From JAENVU01 sp963801105 (GTDB lineage Bacteria; Actinomycetota; Acidimicrobiia; IMCC26256; JAENVU01): a stretch of 64,000 nt of DNA. The notes under the pieces are model-generated. The model worked only from the letters and a program-made list of their open reading frames with translations. It was not told the DNA's origin and did no database searches. Below, piece after piece: positions 50,451 through 59,396 of this stretch. Each line of letters begins with the position of its first letter. The stretch's first letter is position 1. The position numbers and the translations under genes were made by a program. The DNA lies in assembly GCA_963801105.1 (NCBI GenBank), contig CAWDDH010000003.1, forward strand, positions 1,612,001-1,676,000, written 5' to 3'.

Positions 50451-52346
50451 CTACTCGTCCGGGTGGCAGTGCCCAGCCGATGACGGCGGGACATCGAGCG
50501 CGGGGTTGCGGTCGAAGAAGCCGTAGGGGCTGAGCAGGAAGCCCGTGTACTCGACCGGCATGACCGGCCAGTCCTCCGGCCGCACGAAGTGCGTGATCCC
50601 GAAGCTGTACCAGACCACGACGTCGGTTCCCACGAGAGAGCGGTCCGCCGCGGTCCACGCGGGGAGGCCGTCGCCGCCCGGGTGCTGGTTGGGGTAGTTG
50701 CCCGCGGCGCGGCGCTCGTCGGGCGCATAGGGCGTGACCCAGAGGTTGTGGCACGCGAACCCGGCGCGCTGGGCCACGCTCGACTCGGGCTGCGCCAGGA
50801 GCGTCGGCGTGCTCATCGTCGGGATCAGCTTGTAGGCGGTCGGTTGGCCGAGCCCGTTGCGCGCCTCGGGGTTCACGATCCGCCAGGTGCGGGACGTCGC
50901 GGAGTCGGTCTCGCGCCGCGCCGCGAGCTCGGAGTCGAGCCGCGTCTTCCTGGCGCGGAAGGCATTGCCCCACGGATTCTCGGGTCCGGTGGGTACGCGC
51001 TCGGCCTCGACCTCGAAGACCTCGTTCGTCGTGCCGTCGACGTCGAAGTCGAGCCGCGCGCTGAACAGGTGCTGGTGGTTCGGCGCGGCGACCCCGGGCG
51101 CGACGATCCCGGCGTAGGCGGGCTCGGTCCCGGGCTCGATCGCCATCGGCGACACGATCCCGGTGAGCTTGACCTCCAGCTGGATGTTGCCGTCGAGGTA
51201 GAAGTACCAGAAGAAGCCGTACTCGTAGTTGCCGACGGTCGAGATGAAGCTCACGACGAGCCGGCGGCTGCGGCGGACCTCGCTCGTGCCGCCGAAGAGG
51301 TCCACGTGCTTCCAGAGGATCCCGTAGTCCTCCTCGTGCATGCAGATCGCGTTCTCGATGACGTAGGGCTCGCCGTCCTCCTTGGTGAGCGTCGCGTCGA
51401 AGTAGTGGATGACGCCGAGGCAGTCGCATCCCAGGGTGAGCGACTGCGTCATGCGTCCGAGGCCCCACTCGCCGACGTCGAAGGCGTTCTTGAAGCCCTG
51501 CACCTCGCTCGGGTCCCCGTAGGGCACGACCATCTCGGTGATCGACGCGCGGTGCAGGATCGGGCGCACCCGGCCGTCGTCGTCGTAGGTGACCTGGTGC
51601 AGGACGAGGCCCTCGTACGGATCGAACGTGAGCCGCAGCGACCACTTCTGCCACTCGACGAGGTTGCCGTCGACGCTGAAGCTGGGCCCGTCGGGTTGGG
51701 TGATCTCCAGCGGCTTGAGGTCGGTCCGCAACGGCTCGTGGTCGGGCGCGAAGTAGCGGGCGTGCTGGGTGGGCATGGTCACGACGCCGTGGTCGATGAC
51801 CTCGATGACCTCCTTGCGGCCGAGGTCGAAGTGCACGATCAGGCCCTCGATCGGACGCGCGTAGCCGTTGTCCTGCGGATCGGTGCGCAGGAACGAGATG
51901 CAGCGTGCGATGCGGCGGCCCTCCTCGGCCTCGTACCCGAACGCCCCCGCCGGCCACGGGTCGATCTGCACGTTGTCGACATCGGTGATGCCCCGGCGCG
52001 CCAGCGCGGCGACGTACTCGGGGTGCTCCTTGGTCGTGAAGATCGCGTGGGCCGACTCGCCGAAGAGCAGGGTCGGGCGCATCCCTTCGATCACGTCCCA
52101 GCGGAGGATCGTCGCGGCCGTCAGGTCCACCACGATCTCGACCAGCTCGAGCTGGGGACCGGTGACGAGCTGGACCTCGACCTCACGCGGCACCGCGCCG
52201 TCGCGGGCCGCGAGGACGTCCTTGGCGGGCTCGTGCAGGATCACGTGCACGAACCGGGACCCGTCGGTGAAGCGTCCGTCGGCCCGCACGATCCGGCCCG
52301 CGAGGCTGATTTCCTCGCCGGTGAGCATGTCCAGGGGGTGGGTCAT
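50451..52346 (-). CDS. copper-containing primary-amine oxidase
   Basis: 631 aa, full length. The topaquinone precursor is Tyr374 in VGNYEYG, within the copper amine oxidase signature. APNHQHLFSARLD and ITHFVRPEDWPVMPV supply the copper His ligands, and FDVGEWGLGRMTQSLTLGCDC is the conserved lid before the active site. It deaminates primary amines to aldehydes, releasing ammonia and H2O2. No signal peptide, so it is probably cytoplasmic as in other actinobacteria. It sits between two blocks of steroid genes, on the opposite strand; a link is not established. Confidence 0.93.
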   Translation of the reverse strand: MTHPLDMLTGEEISLAGRIVRADGRFTDGSRFVHVILHEPAKDVLAARDGAVPREVEVQLVTGPQLELVEIVVDLTAATILRWDVIEGMRPTLLFGESAHAIFTTKEHPEYVAALARRGITDVDNVQIDPWPAGAFGYEAEEGRRIARCISFLRTDPQDNGYARPIEGLIVHFDLGRKEVIEVIDHGVVTMPTQHARYFAPDHEPLRTDLKPLEITQPDGPSFSVDGNLVEWQKWSLRLTFDPYEGLVLHQVTYDDDGRVRPILHRASITEMVVPYGDPSEVQGFKNAFDVGEWGLGRMTQSLTLGCDCLGVIHYFDATLTKEDGEPYVIENAICMHEEDYGILWKHVDLFGGTSEVRRSRRLVVSFISTVGNYEYGFFWYFYLDGNIQLEVKLTGIVSPMAIEPGTEPAYAGIVAPGVAAPNHQHLFSARLDFDVDGTTNEVFEVEAERVPTGPENPWGNAFRARKTRLDSELAARRETDSATSRTWRIVNPEARNGLGQPTAYKLIPTMSTPTLLAQPESSVAQRAGFACHNLWVTPYAPDERRAAGNYPNQHPGGDGLPAWTAADRSLVGTDVVVWYSFGITHFVRPEDWPVMPVEYTGFLLSPYGFFDRNPALDVPPSSAGHCHPDE

Positions 52347-52405
52347 GGCGGCATGCTCCCGGGGCGTCCGGGTGATGTCAAACCTGACGTCCCCGTCAGG
52401 TCGGC

Positions 52406-53176
52406 TCAGGTCGCGGCGGCATCGAGGTAGGCCGGGCGCTCGCCGCCACCGTGCACGAGCAGGTTCGCCCCGGAGACGTATGCGGCGAGCGGGGAGGCGA
52501 GGAAGAGGCACGCGCCCGCGATGTCCTCGGGCGTGCCCATGCGTCCGAGCGGGACCGTCGCCCCCACCGCGGCGATACCGTCCTCGTCGCCGTAATGGAG
52601 GTGCGACTGCTCGGTGCGGATCAGGCCCGCGCTGACCGCGTTGACGCGCACCTTGGGCGCGTAGTCCACCGCCAGGGTCTGGGTCAGGTTGAGCAACCCG
52701 GCCTTCGCCGCGCCGTACGCGGCCGTGCCCGGGGAGGGACGCAGCCCGCTCACGCTCGCGATGTTGACGATCGACCCGCCGTCGGCCTGGGTCTGCATCA
52801 CCGCGTTCGCCTCGCGCGCGCAGACGAGCGGCGCGAGCAGGTTGAGCTCGATGATCGAGCGCGAGAACCTGGGGGAGACGGTGGCAGAGTCGACCGACGG
52901 CGATCCGCCCGCGTTGTTCACGAGCACGTCGAGTCGCCCGTGCGCCTCGACCGTGGTCGCGACCAGCGCGGTGACGGCGTCGGGATCGCGCACGTCGGCC
53001 GCGACGAACACCGCCGTGCGGCCCGCGGCCGCCGGCAGCTCCTCGGGCTCGGACCGCCCGCAGATCACGACCCCCGCCCCGGCGGCGAGGAACCGCTCGG
53101 TGATCCCCCGCCCGATGCCCCGGGCGCCACCCGTCACGAGCACCACCCGCCCCGACATGTCCAGCTCGTCCGCCAT
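52406..53176 (-). CDS. SDR-family oxidoreductase next to echA20
   Basis: 256 aa from ATG 53176, preceded by GGAGGACA. TGGARGIGRGITERFL is the NAD(P) loop, NNAGGSPSVDSATV the structural motif, and IVNIASVSGLRPSPGTAAYGAAKAG the Ser-Tyr-Lys triad. The position, divergent from echA20 and followed by ipdA-ipdB-ipdC on the other strand, matches the mycobacterial Rv3549c arrangement. It probably oxidises a hydroxy-acyl-CoA intermediate; exact step unknown. Its upstream leader is duplicated. Confidence 0.85.
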   Translation of the reverse strand: MADELDMSGRVVLVTGGARGIGRGITERFLAAGAGVVICGRSEPEELPAAAGRTAVFVAADVRDPDAVTALVATTVEAHGRLDVLVNNAGGSPSVDSATVSPRFSRSIIELNLLAPLVCAREANAVMQTQADGGSIVNIASVSGLRPSPGTAAYGAAKAGLLNLTQTLAVDYAPKVRVNAVSAGLIRTEQSHLHYGDEDGIAAVGATVPLGRMGTPEDIAGACLFLASPLAAYVSGANLLVHGGGERPAYLDAAAT

Positions 53177-53180
53177 CAAC

Positions 53181-53364
53181 TGTCCTCCCGGCCCGGTGGA
53201 CCGGGCCGGACCGGCCCCGCTCCACCGGTCGCTCGGCTCGTGCCTCGTGAAGGTCCCGCTCCGCTCATCCCATGTCCTCTCGGCCCTGCGGTCCGGGCCG
53301 GACGGGCCCCGCTCCACCGGTCGCTCGGCTCGTGCCTCGTGAAGGTCCCGCTCCGCTCATGCGG
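53181..53364. repeat. two tandem copies of a 92-bp unit
   Basis: Units 53181-53272 and 53273-53364 align end to end. Within them 53213-53268 and 53305-53360 are identical over 56 bases; the GC-rich first third differs at several positions. The array fills most of the spacer between the divergent SDR and echA20 genes and includes the SDR ribosome site. No typical KstR2 operator was seen in it. Confidence 0.9.
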
Positions 53365-53430
53365 ATAAGTTTCCCCGATCTGACGACCCGTCAGGAACTC
53401 CGACCGAACTCCCTGCTCCGAGGCGCGCCC

Positions 53431-54192
53431 ATGCCCATCACCCAGACCGTCGACGACGCGGGCATCGCCGAGGTGGTGATGGACAACCCGCCGGTCAACG
53501 CCCTCACCGTGGCGGGCTGGTTCGACCTCGCCCGCATCCTCCGGTCGCTCGGCGAGGATCCGGCGGTCCACGTGGTGGTGCTCCGGGCCGAGGGTCGTGG
53601 CTTCAATGCCGGGGTCGACATCAAGGAGATGCAGAGCACCGAGGGGTTCGACGCCCTCATCGGCGCGAACCGGGGGTGCTTCGCCGCCTTCGCCGCCGTC
53701 TACGAGTGCGCGGTCCCGGTGATCGTGGCGGTGAACGGGTTCTGTCTCGGAGGCGGTGTCGGCCTCGCCGGCAACGCCGACATCGTGATCGCGAGCGACG
53801 ACGCCACCTTCGGCCTCCCCGAGGTGGACCGCGGCGCCCTCGGCGCGGCGACCCATCTCGCCCGACTCGTTCCGCAGCAGCGGATGCGGGCGATGGTCTA
53901 CACCGCGGCCACGATCACCGCGGCGGAGCTTCACCACTTCGGCTCGGTGCTCCAGGTCGTGCCGGCCGACGAGCTGCGCGACGCCGCGCTGGCCGTTGCC
54001 CGTGACATCGCGGCGAAGAGCCCGATGGTCATCCGAGCGGCCAAGGAGTCGCTCAACGGCATCGACCCCGTCGATGTGAAGCGCTCCTACCGGTACGAGC
54101 AGGGCTTCACGTTCGAGCTGAATCTGTCCGGTGTCGCCGACGAGCACCGCGACGCGTTCGTCGCGGGTCGAGAGACGGACACGAGCAAGTAA
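53431..54192 (+). CDS. echA20: enoyl-CoA hydratase/isomerase family, EchA20-like
   Basis: 253 aa from ATG 53431; in-frame ATG 53359 upstream would add poorly conserved residues. ILRSLG... VVVLRAEGRGFNAGVDIKEMQ is the oxyanion-hole region of EchA20, followed by GANRGCFAAFAAVYECAVPV, NGFCLGGGVGLAGNAD and RYEQGFTFELNLSGVADEHRDAF. In mycobacteria EchA20 opens ring D of the COCHEA-CoA steroid intermediate by hydrolysis. Its TAA overlaps the ipdA ATG (TAATG), and the order echA20-ipdA-ipdB-ipdC is the mycobacterial one. Confidence 0.93.
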   Translation: MPITQTVDDAGIAEVVMDNPPVNALTVAGWFDLARILRSLGEDPAVHVVVLRAEGRGFNAGVDIKEMQSTEGFDALIGANRGCFAAFAAVYECAVPVIVAVNGFCLGGGVGLAGNADIVIASDDATFGLPEVDRGALGAATHLARLVPQQRMRAMVYTAATITAAELHHFGSVLQVVPADELRDAALAVARDIAAKSPMVIRAAKESLNGIDPVDVKRSYRYEQGFTFELNLSGVADEHRDAFVAGRETDTSK

Positions 54193-55043
54193 TGGGCGAC
54201 AAGCGCGTCACCGAGGACGACGTCGTCGCGGAGCTGCGTGACGGCATGACGATCGGCATCGGCGGTTGGGGATCGCGCCGCAAGCCGATGAGCCTCGTGC
54301 GCGCGATCGCCCGCAGCGATGTTGGGGACCTGACGATCGTGTCCTACGGCGGGCCCGACCTCGGACTGCTGTGCGCGACCGGCAAGGTGCGCAAGGCCGT
54401 GTACGCGTTCTGTTCGCTCGACTCGATCCCACTCGAGCCGCACTTCCGCCAGGCCCGGCAGGCCGGGACCGTCTCGACCCTGGAGATGGACGAGGGCATG
54501 TTCCTCCTCGGGCTCCAGGCCGCGGCGTGGCGGGTGCCGTTCCTGCCGACCCGGGTCGGCCTCGGGTCCGACGTCGTCGAGCGACAGGACGAGATCCGTA
54601 CCGTGGTCTCCCCCTACGACGACGGCGAGGAGCTGGTTGCCGCCCCGGCGCTGCACCTCGACGTCGCCCTGATCCACATGCACCGCGGCGACGCGCGGGG
54701 CAACGGCCAGTATCTGAACGTGGATCCCTACTTCGACGACCTGTTCTGCATGGCCGCCGACCGGCGGTTCATGAGTGTGGAGCGGATCGTGCCGACCGAC
54801 GACCTCGCCGCGGGCGCTCCGGTGCAGTCGTTGCGCATCAACCGACTCATGACCGACGGCGTGGTCGAGGCGCCGTATGGAGCCCACTTCACCGAGTGCG
54901 TTCCCGACTACCCCCGCGACGAGGAGTTCCAGCGCGCCTACGTCGCCAGCGCGAAGTCGCCGGAGGCGTGGGCGGAGTGGAAGGCGACCTACCTCGACTG
55001 CGGTGGCCACGACGAGTACCGGAAGGTGATCAACCGTGACTGA
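54192..55043 (+). CDS. ipdA: steroid ring-C hydrolase subunit alpha, IpdA
   Basis: 283 aa, CoA-transferase alpha-like fold. GMTIGIGGWGSRRKPMSLVRAI at the N-terminus, TIVSYGGPDLGLLCATGKV, DPYFDDLFCMAADRRFMSVERI and APYGAHFTECVPDYPRDEEFQRAY are the blocks seen in mycobacterial IpdA. Though built like a CoA-transferase, IpdAB acts as a hydrolase that opens the last steroid ring of COCHEA-CoA. Overlaps ipdB by 8 bases; both subunits form one enzyme. Confidence 0.93.
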   Translation: MGDKRVTEDDVVAELRDGMTIGIGGWGSRRKPMSLVRAIARSDVGDLTIVSYGGPDLGLLCATGKVRKAVYAFCSLDSIPLEPHFRQARQAGTVSTLEMDEGMFLLGLQAAAWRVPFLPTRVGLGSDVVERQDEIRTVVSPYDDGEELVAAPALHLDVALIHMHRGDARGNGQYLNVDPYFDDLFCMAADRRFMSVERIVPTDDLAAGAPVQSLRINRLMTDGVVEAPYGAHFTECVPDYPRDEEFQRAYVASAKSPEAWAEWKATYLDCGGHDEYRKVINRD

Positions 55044-55809
55044 CACGACGGACCTGATCACGCGGGCCGAGTACTGCGTCGTCGCGGTGGCCGAATGCTT
55101 CCGCGGCGACGGCGAGATCTTGGCGAACCCGATCGGCACCATCCCGATGATCGGCGGCCGCCTGGCCCGCGCCAGCTTCTCGCCCGACCTCGTGATGACC
55201 GACGGCGAGGCGCTGCTGATCAGCGGCCCGTATCCCGTCGGGCCCACCGACCGGGCGAAGACGGTCGAAGCCTGGAACCCGTACCGCTCGATGTTCGACG
55301 TCGTGTGGTCCGGCCGGCGGCACGTGATGATGGGCGCGAGTCAGATCGACGCGTTCGGCAACCAGAACTTCGCGTTCGTCGGCGACTGGGCCGCGCCCAA
55401 GGCGCAGCTCCTCGGCTTCCGCGGCGCGCCGGGCAACACGATCCAGAACACCACGAGCTACTGGATCCCCAACCACTCGGCGCGGATCTTCGTGCCGAAG
55501 GTCGACGTCGTGACGGGGGTGGGGTACGACCGTGCCGCGCAGCTCGGCGCGGCGGGCCGCTTCCACCGGCTCCGCCACGTGGTCACCAACCTCGGCGTGC
55601 TGGACTTCGAGACCGACGACCACCACATGCGCCTGCGCTCGGTGCACCCGGGCGTGACCGTGGACGAGATCGTCGCCGCGACCGGCTTCGAGCTCGTCGT
55701 GCCCGCCGAGGTCCCCGAGACGCGTGCGCCCACGCCCGACGAGCTCGCCCTCATCCGCGAGGTGATCGACCCCCACGGCCTGCGGGACCAGGAGGTCCCG
55801 AACCCGTGA
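55036..55809 (+). CDS. ipdB: steroid ring-C hydrolase subunit beta, IpdB
   Basis: 257 aa from GTG 55036. Landmarks are MIGGRLARASFSPDLVMTDGEA, WSGRRHVMMGASQIDAFGNQN, FRGAPGNTIQNTTSYWIPNH and the C-terminal RSVHPGVTVDEIVAATGFEL with LIREVIDPHGLRDQEV, all as in mycobacterial IpdB. It provides half of the active site with IpdA. Stop and ipdC start overlap (GTGA). Confidence 0.93.
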   Translation: MTDTTDLITRAEYCVVAVAECFRGDGEILANPIGTIPMIGGRLARASFSPDLVMTDGEALLISGPYPVGPTDRAKTVEAWNPYRSMFDVVWSGRRHVMMGASQIDAFGNQNFAFVGDWAAPKAQLLGFRGAPGNTIQNTTSYWIPNHSARIFVPKVDVVTGVGYDRAAQLGAAGRFHRLRHVVTNLGVLDFETDDHHMRLRSVHPGVTVDEIVAATGFELVVPAEVPETRAPTPDELALIREVIDPHGLRDQEVPNP

Positions 55810-56880
55810 GCGCCGCCCCCCGAGCGGCGGCGCTCCACACCCGCGCCTGCGAACTGTTCGGCGTGCAGTACCCCATCGTGCAGACCGGCATGGGGTGGGT
55901 CGCCGGCGCCCGGTTGACTGCGGCCACGAGTGAGGCGGGCGGCCTCGGCATCCTGGCCAGCGCCACGATGAGCGTCCCCGAGCTGACCGCGGCGATCGCG
56001 TCGGTGAAGGAGCGCACCGGCAACCCGTTCGGCGTGAACCTGCGTTCGGACCAGCCCGACGTCGACGAGCGCATCGCGCTCGATGGTCCGCGAGGGCGTG
56101 AAGGTCGCGAGCTTCGCCCAGGCCCCCGGCGAGCGGCTGGTCAAGACCCTGAAGGACCAGGGCGTGGTCGTCATGCCGACGGTGGGTGCCCGCCGCCACG
56201 CCGAGAAGGTCGCCGAGTGGGGCGTCGACGCGGTGATCGCGCAGGGCGCGGAGGGCGGCGGCCACACCGGCGCGGTGCCCACCACCCTGCTGCTCCCGCA
56301 GGTGTGCGACGCGGTGGACATCCCCGTGATCGCGGCCGGTGGGTTCTTCGACGGCCGCGGCCTCGTCGCGGCGCTCGCCTACGGCGCGACCGGGGTGGCG
56401 ATGGGCACGCGGTTCCTCCTGTCGGCCGAGAGTCGCGTGCCCGACGCGGTCAAGGCCCGCTACCTCGACGCCGCGGTGACCGACACCGTCGTCACCAAGC
56501 AGGTCGACGGCCATCCGCAGCGCGTGATCCGCACCGAGCTCGTCGAGCACCTCGATGGTGCGGGCCGGGTGACCGCGCTGCCGCGGTCGCTCGGCAACGC
56601 GCTGCGGTTCCGCAATCTGAGCGGCCGCTCGCTGCGTGACCTGGCGCGTGAGGGCCTCGCGATGCGGAAGGCCCAGGGGCTCTCGTGGGCGCAGGTCGCG
56701 ATGGCCGCGAACGCGCCGATGCTCACCAAGGCCGCGCTGGTCGACGGTCGGCTCGACACCGGTGTGCTGCCGACCGGCCAGGTGGTCGGGGTGATCGACG
56801 CGCTGCCGCCCGTCGCCGAGATCGTCGATCGCGTGATGGGCGAAGCCGAGCAGGTGCTCGCCCGGTTCGGCGTCATCTGA
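55806..56880 (+). CDS. ipdC: nitronate-monooxygenase-family flavoprotein, IpdC (one frameshift)
   Basis: About 357 aa from GTG 55806 after discounting one extra G near 56086. YPIVQTGMGWVAGARLTAAT and GGLGILASATMS open the FMN barrel; after the frameshift come MVREGVKVASFAQAPGERLV, QGAEGGGHTGAV and AAGGFFDGRGLVAALAYGATG, the FMN-phosphate loops. Mycobacterial IpdC is needed for reduction of an unsaturated HIP-CoA intermediate. It closes the echA20-ipdA-ipdB-ipdC operon. Confidence 0.9.
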
Positions 56881-56902
56881 CCGGCACGAACGGGGGAGCG
56901 CG

Positions 56903-57964
56903 ATGACCGGGACGATGCGAGCATGGCGGACCCACGAGTACGGCGATCCGCTCACGGCCCTGGTGCTCGACGAGGTGCCGATCCCCGAACCGGGCCCCGG
57001 TGAGCTGCGGGTGCGGGTCCAGGGCATCCCGCTCAACCTCAACGACCTCGAGCGCATCACCGGCGGCAACATGATGGTGCGCCCCGAGCTGCCGTTCAGC
57101 CCGGGGATGGAGGTCATGGGCGTCGTCGACGCGTGCGGTGACGGCGTGGAGTCCCGCCTCGGCGACCGCGTCGCCGCGACGACCGCCGGCGCGCACGGTG
57201 GGTTCGCGGAGCACGCGATCTGCCCGGCGATCTCGGCGTTCCCGATGCCCGACGCGATCCCGATGCCCGACGCGGCGGCGCTGTACTTCCCCTTCCACCT
57301 CGCGTGGCTCGGGCTCGTCGACCGTGCCGCGCTGGCGCCGGGCGAGACGGTGCTGATCCACGCGGCGGCCGGCGGTTCCGGCAGCGCGGCGATCCAGATC
57401 GCGAAGCACCTCGGCGCGCGGGTCATCGCGACGGCCGGCGGTCCCGAGAAGACCGCGCGGTGCACGGAGCTGGGTGCGGACGTGGTGATCGACTACCGGG
57501 CCGAGGAGTTCCGACCCGTCGTGCTCGCCGAGACCGGCGACCGCGGAGTCGACGTCGTGTTCGACAACGTGGGTGAGGCGGTGCTCGAGGACTCGCTCGC
57601 CTGCACCGCGTACAACGGGCGGTACCTGATGATGGGTTTCGCCTCCAACAAGGTGATCGCCGACGAGCCGTTCCTCGTGCCGCGCCGTCTCGCGCTCGGC
57701 AACCTCAAGCTGTGCGGGGTGTTGCTCGCCTACGCCGACCCCGACATGGCCCACGTCGTCAAGACCGCCATGGGCTGGAACTTCGCCGGCGCGGAGTTGG
57801 GCGCGCGGATCCACCGGGAGATCGTCGACCTCGTGCTCGCCGGCCACCTGCACGCGGTCGTGGGTGAGACGATCGCCTTCGACGAGATCCCGCGTGCGAT
57901 CGACGACCTGGCGCGTCGCCGCACGGTCGGCCGGACGATCGTGATGCTGGACCCGCCGGACTGA
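56903..57964 (+). CDS. NADPH:quinone oxidoreductase family (zinc-independent MDR)
   Basis: 353 aa, 22 bases after ipdC. MRAWRTHEYGDPLTALVLDEVP opens the GroES-like domain; no zinc Cys set is present, so this is the QOR branch. LIHAAAGGSGSAAIQIAKHLGARVIATAG is the NADP-binding Rossmann loop, and RTVGRTIVML the typical ending. It probably reduces an enoyl-CoA or enone; co-directional with the ip d operon, so a steroid intermediate is a fair guess. Confidence 0.87.
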   Translation: MTGTMRAWRTHEYGDPLTALVLDEVPIPEPGPGELRVRVQGIPLNLNDLERITGGNMMVRPELPFSPGMEVMGVVDACGDGVESRLGDRVAATTAGAHGGFAEHAICPAISAFPMPDAIPMPDAAALYFPFHLAWLGLVDRAALAPGETVLIHAAAGGSGSAAIQIAKHLGARVIATAGGPEKTARCTELGADVVIDYRAEEFRPVVLAETGDRGVDVVFDNVGEAVLEDSLACTAYNGRYLMMGFASNKVIADEPFLVPRRLALGNLKLCGVLLAYADPDMAHVVKTAMGWNFAGAELGARIHREIVDLVLAGHLHAVVGETIAFDEIPRAIDDLARRRTVGRTIVMLDPPD

Positions 57965-58022
57965 GAGGTCCGACCCGCCACGGCGGTACGGTGCTCGGCG
58001 TGCGGACCCGGGAGGAATCGAC

Positions 58023-58391
58023 ATGGCACTGATCTCGCACTCGGAGACCCTGTCCGTCCCGCTCGAACCGGCGGCGGTCCGGGAGCGCGTCCTCGCGTGG
58101 TTCGACCCGGTCGGGCGCAAGATCGTGGCCGACGAGCCGGACCGGCTCGACGTGAAGTCGGGTTCGCAGGCCAAGCTGCGCTTCCGGGGTGGTGCGTTCA
58201 TCGCGCCCGCGGCCCTGCCCACGCGCACCGTCGTCACGATGGAGGCGGCCTCCGGTGCCACCCAGGTGACGATCACCGCGTCCGACGCCGTGGGGTTCGG
58301 TGCCAAGACCGGGATCAAACGCAAGTACACCGAACGCGTCGAGGAGATCGTCGCCGGTCTTCTCGACGCGCTGTCCGCGCCCGGAACCTGA
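58023..58391 (+). CDS. conserved hypothetical protein
   Basis: 122 aa from ATG 58023, preceded by GGGAGGAA. Predicted alternation of strands (AKLRFRGGAFIAP, TRTVVTMEAASGATQVTITAS) and a C-terminal helix (KYTERVEEIVAGLLDAL) suggests a small alpha/beta fold, perhaps SRPBCC- or PH-like. No recognised motif, Cys or membrane segment. It may belong to the upstream operon (58-base gap). Confidence 0.6.
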   Translation: MALISHSETLSVPLEPAAVRERVLAWFDPVGRKIVADEPDRLDVKSGSQAKLRFRGGAFIAPAALPTRTVVTMEAASGATQVTITASDAVGFGAKTGIKRKYTERVEEIVAGLLDALSAPGT

Positions 58392-58428
58392 CGCGTGGCG
58401 GAGCGCATCGGCTCCTAGTCTCCGCCGG

Positions 58429-58845
58429 ATGGCAGGAGACGGCGAACGTCGGGACTGGGTGCCGATCGTCGGCGTGCTCGCGGCGATCTGGCTGCTCGTG
58501 GCGATCGGTCTCGGCTTCTGGCTCTGGCGTGAGCACGCCCAGGTGACGAGTCACGACACCACGAGCTGTCCGGTCTCCGGGACGGACGCTTCGTCGGGAG
58601 ACGGCCGGCCGCGTTGGCAGTGGACTCCACCCGGTCGGTACTGCGTCCTCCCAGTCCGCGCTGCGGCCGGCGACGGTGTCCCGCGGGTCTGGCACCGCCC
58701 CGGCGAGTGGCGCTCGGTGCTGCTGATCGCCCTCGGTGTCACCGGCCTCGGCCTCGTCGGCGCGACGGCCTGGTTCCTCCGTCGCGATGCTCGGGAGGGC
58801 CGGGCGCCCGACCTGCCGGTTCCCGACGCGCCCGTGGACGCGTGA
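58429..58845 (+). CDS. small two-helix membrane protein
   Basis: 138 aa. One helix near the N-terminus (VPIVGVLAAIWLLVAIGLGFWLW, residues about 11-33) and one near residue 97 (VLLIALGVTGLGLVGATAWFLR) enclose about 60 residues with two cysteines (TTSCPVSG and GRYCVLPV), which could form an extracytoplasmic disulfide. No family recognised. Confidence 0.6.
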   Translation: MAGDGERRDWVPIVGVLAAIWLLVAIGLGFWLWREHAQVTSHDTTSCPVSGTDASSGDGRPRWQWTPPGRYCVLPVRAAAGDGVPRVWHRPGEWRSVLLIALGVTGLGLVGATAWFLRRDAREGRAPDLPVPDAPVDA

Positions 58846-58859
58846 TTCCCCGTTCCTGT

Positions 58860-58880
58860 CTCGGGCTCGCTGACCGCTCC
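58860..58880 (+). repeat. 21-bp direct repeat, copy 1
   Basis: CTCGGGCTCGCTGACCGCTCC is identical to 59319-59339 and lies 20 bases before the small membrane gene. Confidence 0.9.
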
Positions 58881-58899
58881 GACGTGCGAGGATGCCGGG

Positions 58900-59343
58900 G
58901 TGATGCCGGACGAGCCGCTCCGTGTCCGTCGTCTCGGGTGGCGGGAGTCGCTCGGGTCGATCGCGGCGGGACTGCTGATCGCGGCGATCACGGTCGGGAG
59001 CACCTGGGCCTACCTCTCCTCGATCGAGATCGACGACGGGCTCGAGGGCATGATCTTCCTGCCGATCCTCCTGGTGGCGAGCACCGTCGTCGGGCTCGGT
59101 GCCCGCGCGTGGTCCGGACGGTTCCGGCCGATCCTCGGCTCCGTCGCCGCGTGTGTCGGCATCGCCGTGGCCCTGACCGCACTCGCTTGGAGCCGGGGCG
59201 GCCCTTCGGCCGCGTCCCTGTTCACGCTCGCAGCGGTCGTCCTCCTCCCGCTCACCCTGTCGGGGGTGGCGACCGGCACGGTCGTCGGGGATGGGTTCCG
59301 CCGTGGCCGCCGTGGCCGCTCGGGCTCGCTGACCGCTCCCTGA
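58900..59343 (+). CDS. small polytopic membrane protein
   Basis: 147 aa from GTG 58900 (ATG 58903 also possible). Four hydrophobic segments: GSIAAGLLIAAITVGSTWAY, MIFLPILLVASTVVGLGA, ILGSVAACVGIAVALTALAW and FTLAAVVLLPLTLSGVATG. No charged motif inside helices; no family recognised. Its 3' end, including the codons for SGSLTAP, lies in the second copy of a 21-bp repeat whose first copy precedes the gene. Confidence 0.6.
   Translation: MMPDEPLRVRRLGWRESLGSIAAGLLIAAITVGSTWAYLSSIEIDDGLEGMIFLPILLVASTVVGLGARAWSGRFRPILGSVAACVGIAVALTALAWSRGGPSAASLFTLAAVVLLPLTLSGVATGTVVGDGFRRGRRGRSGSLTAP
59319..59339 (+). repeat. 21-bp direct repeat, copy 2
   Basis: Exact copy of 58860-58880, same orientation, 459 bases downstream; it overlaps the last codons of the membrane protein gene. 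Confidence 0.9.
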
Positions 59344-59396
59344 CCGGTCCCGCGCGCGTCGTCGGTAGGCTGCGCCGCCATGACCCAGGGGACACG

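Noticed and set aside
53181..53364. CRISPR array or ribosomal-type repeat.
   Set aside because: Only two contiguous units with no spacers; a simple tandem duplication explains it.
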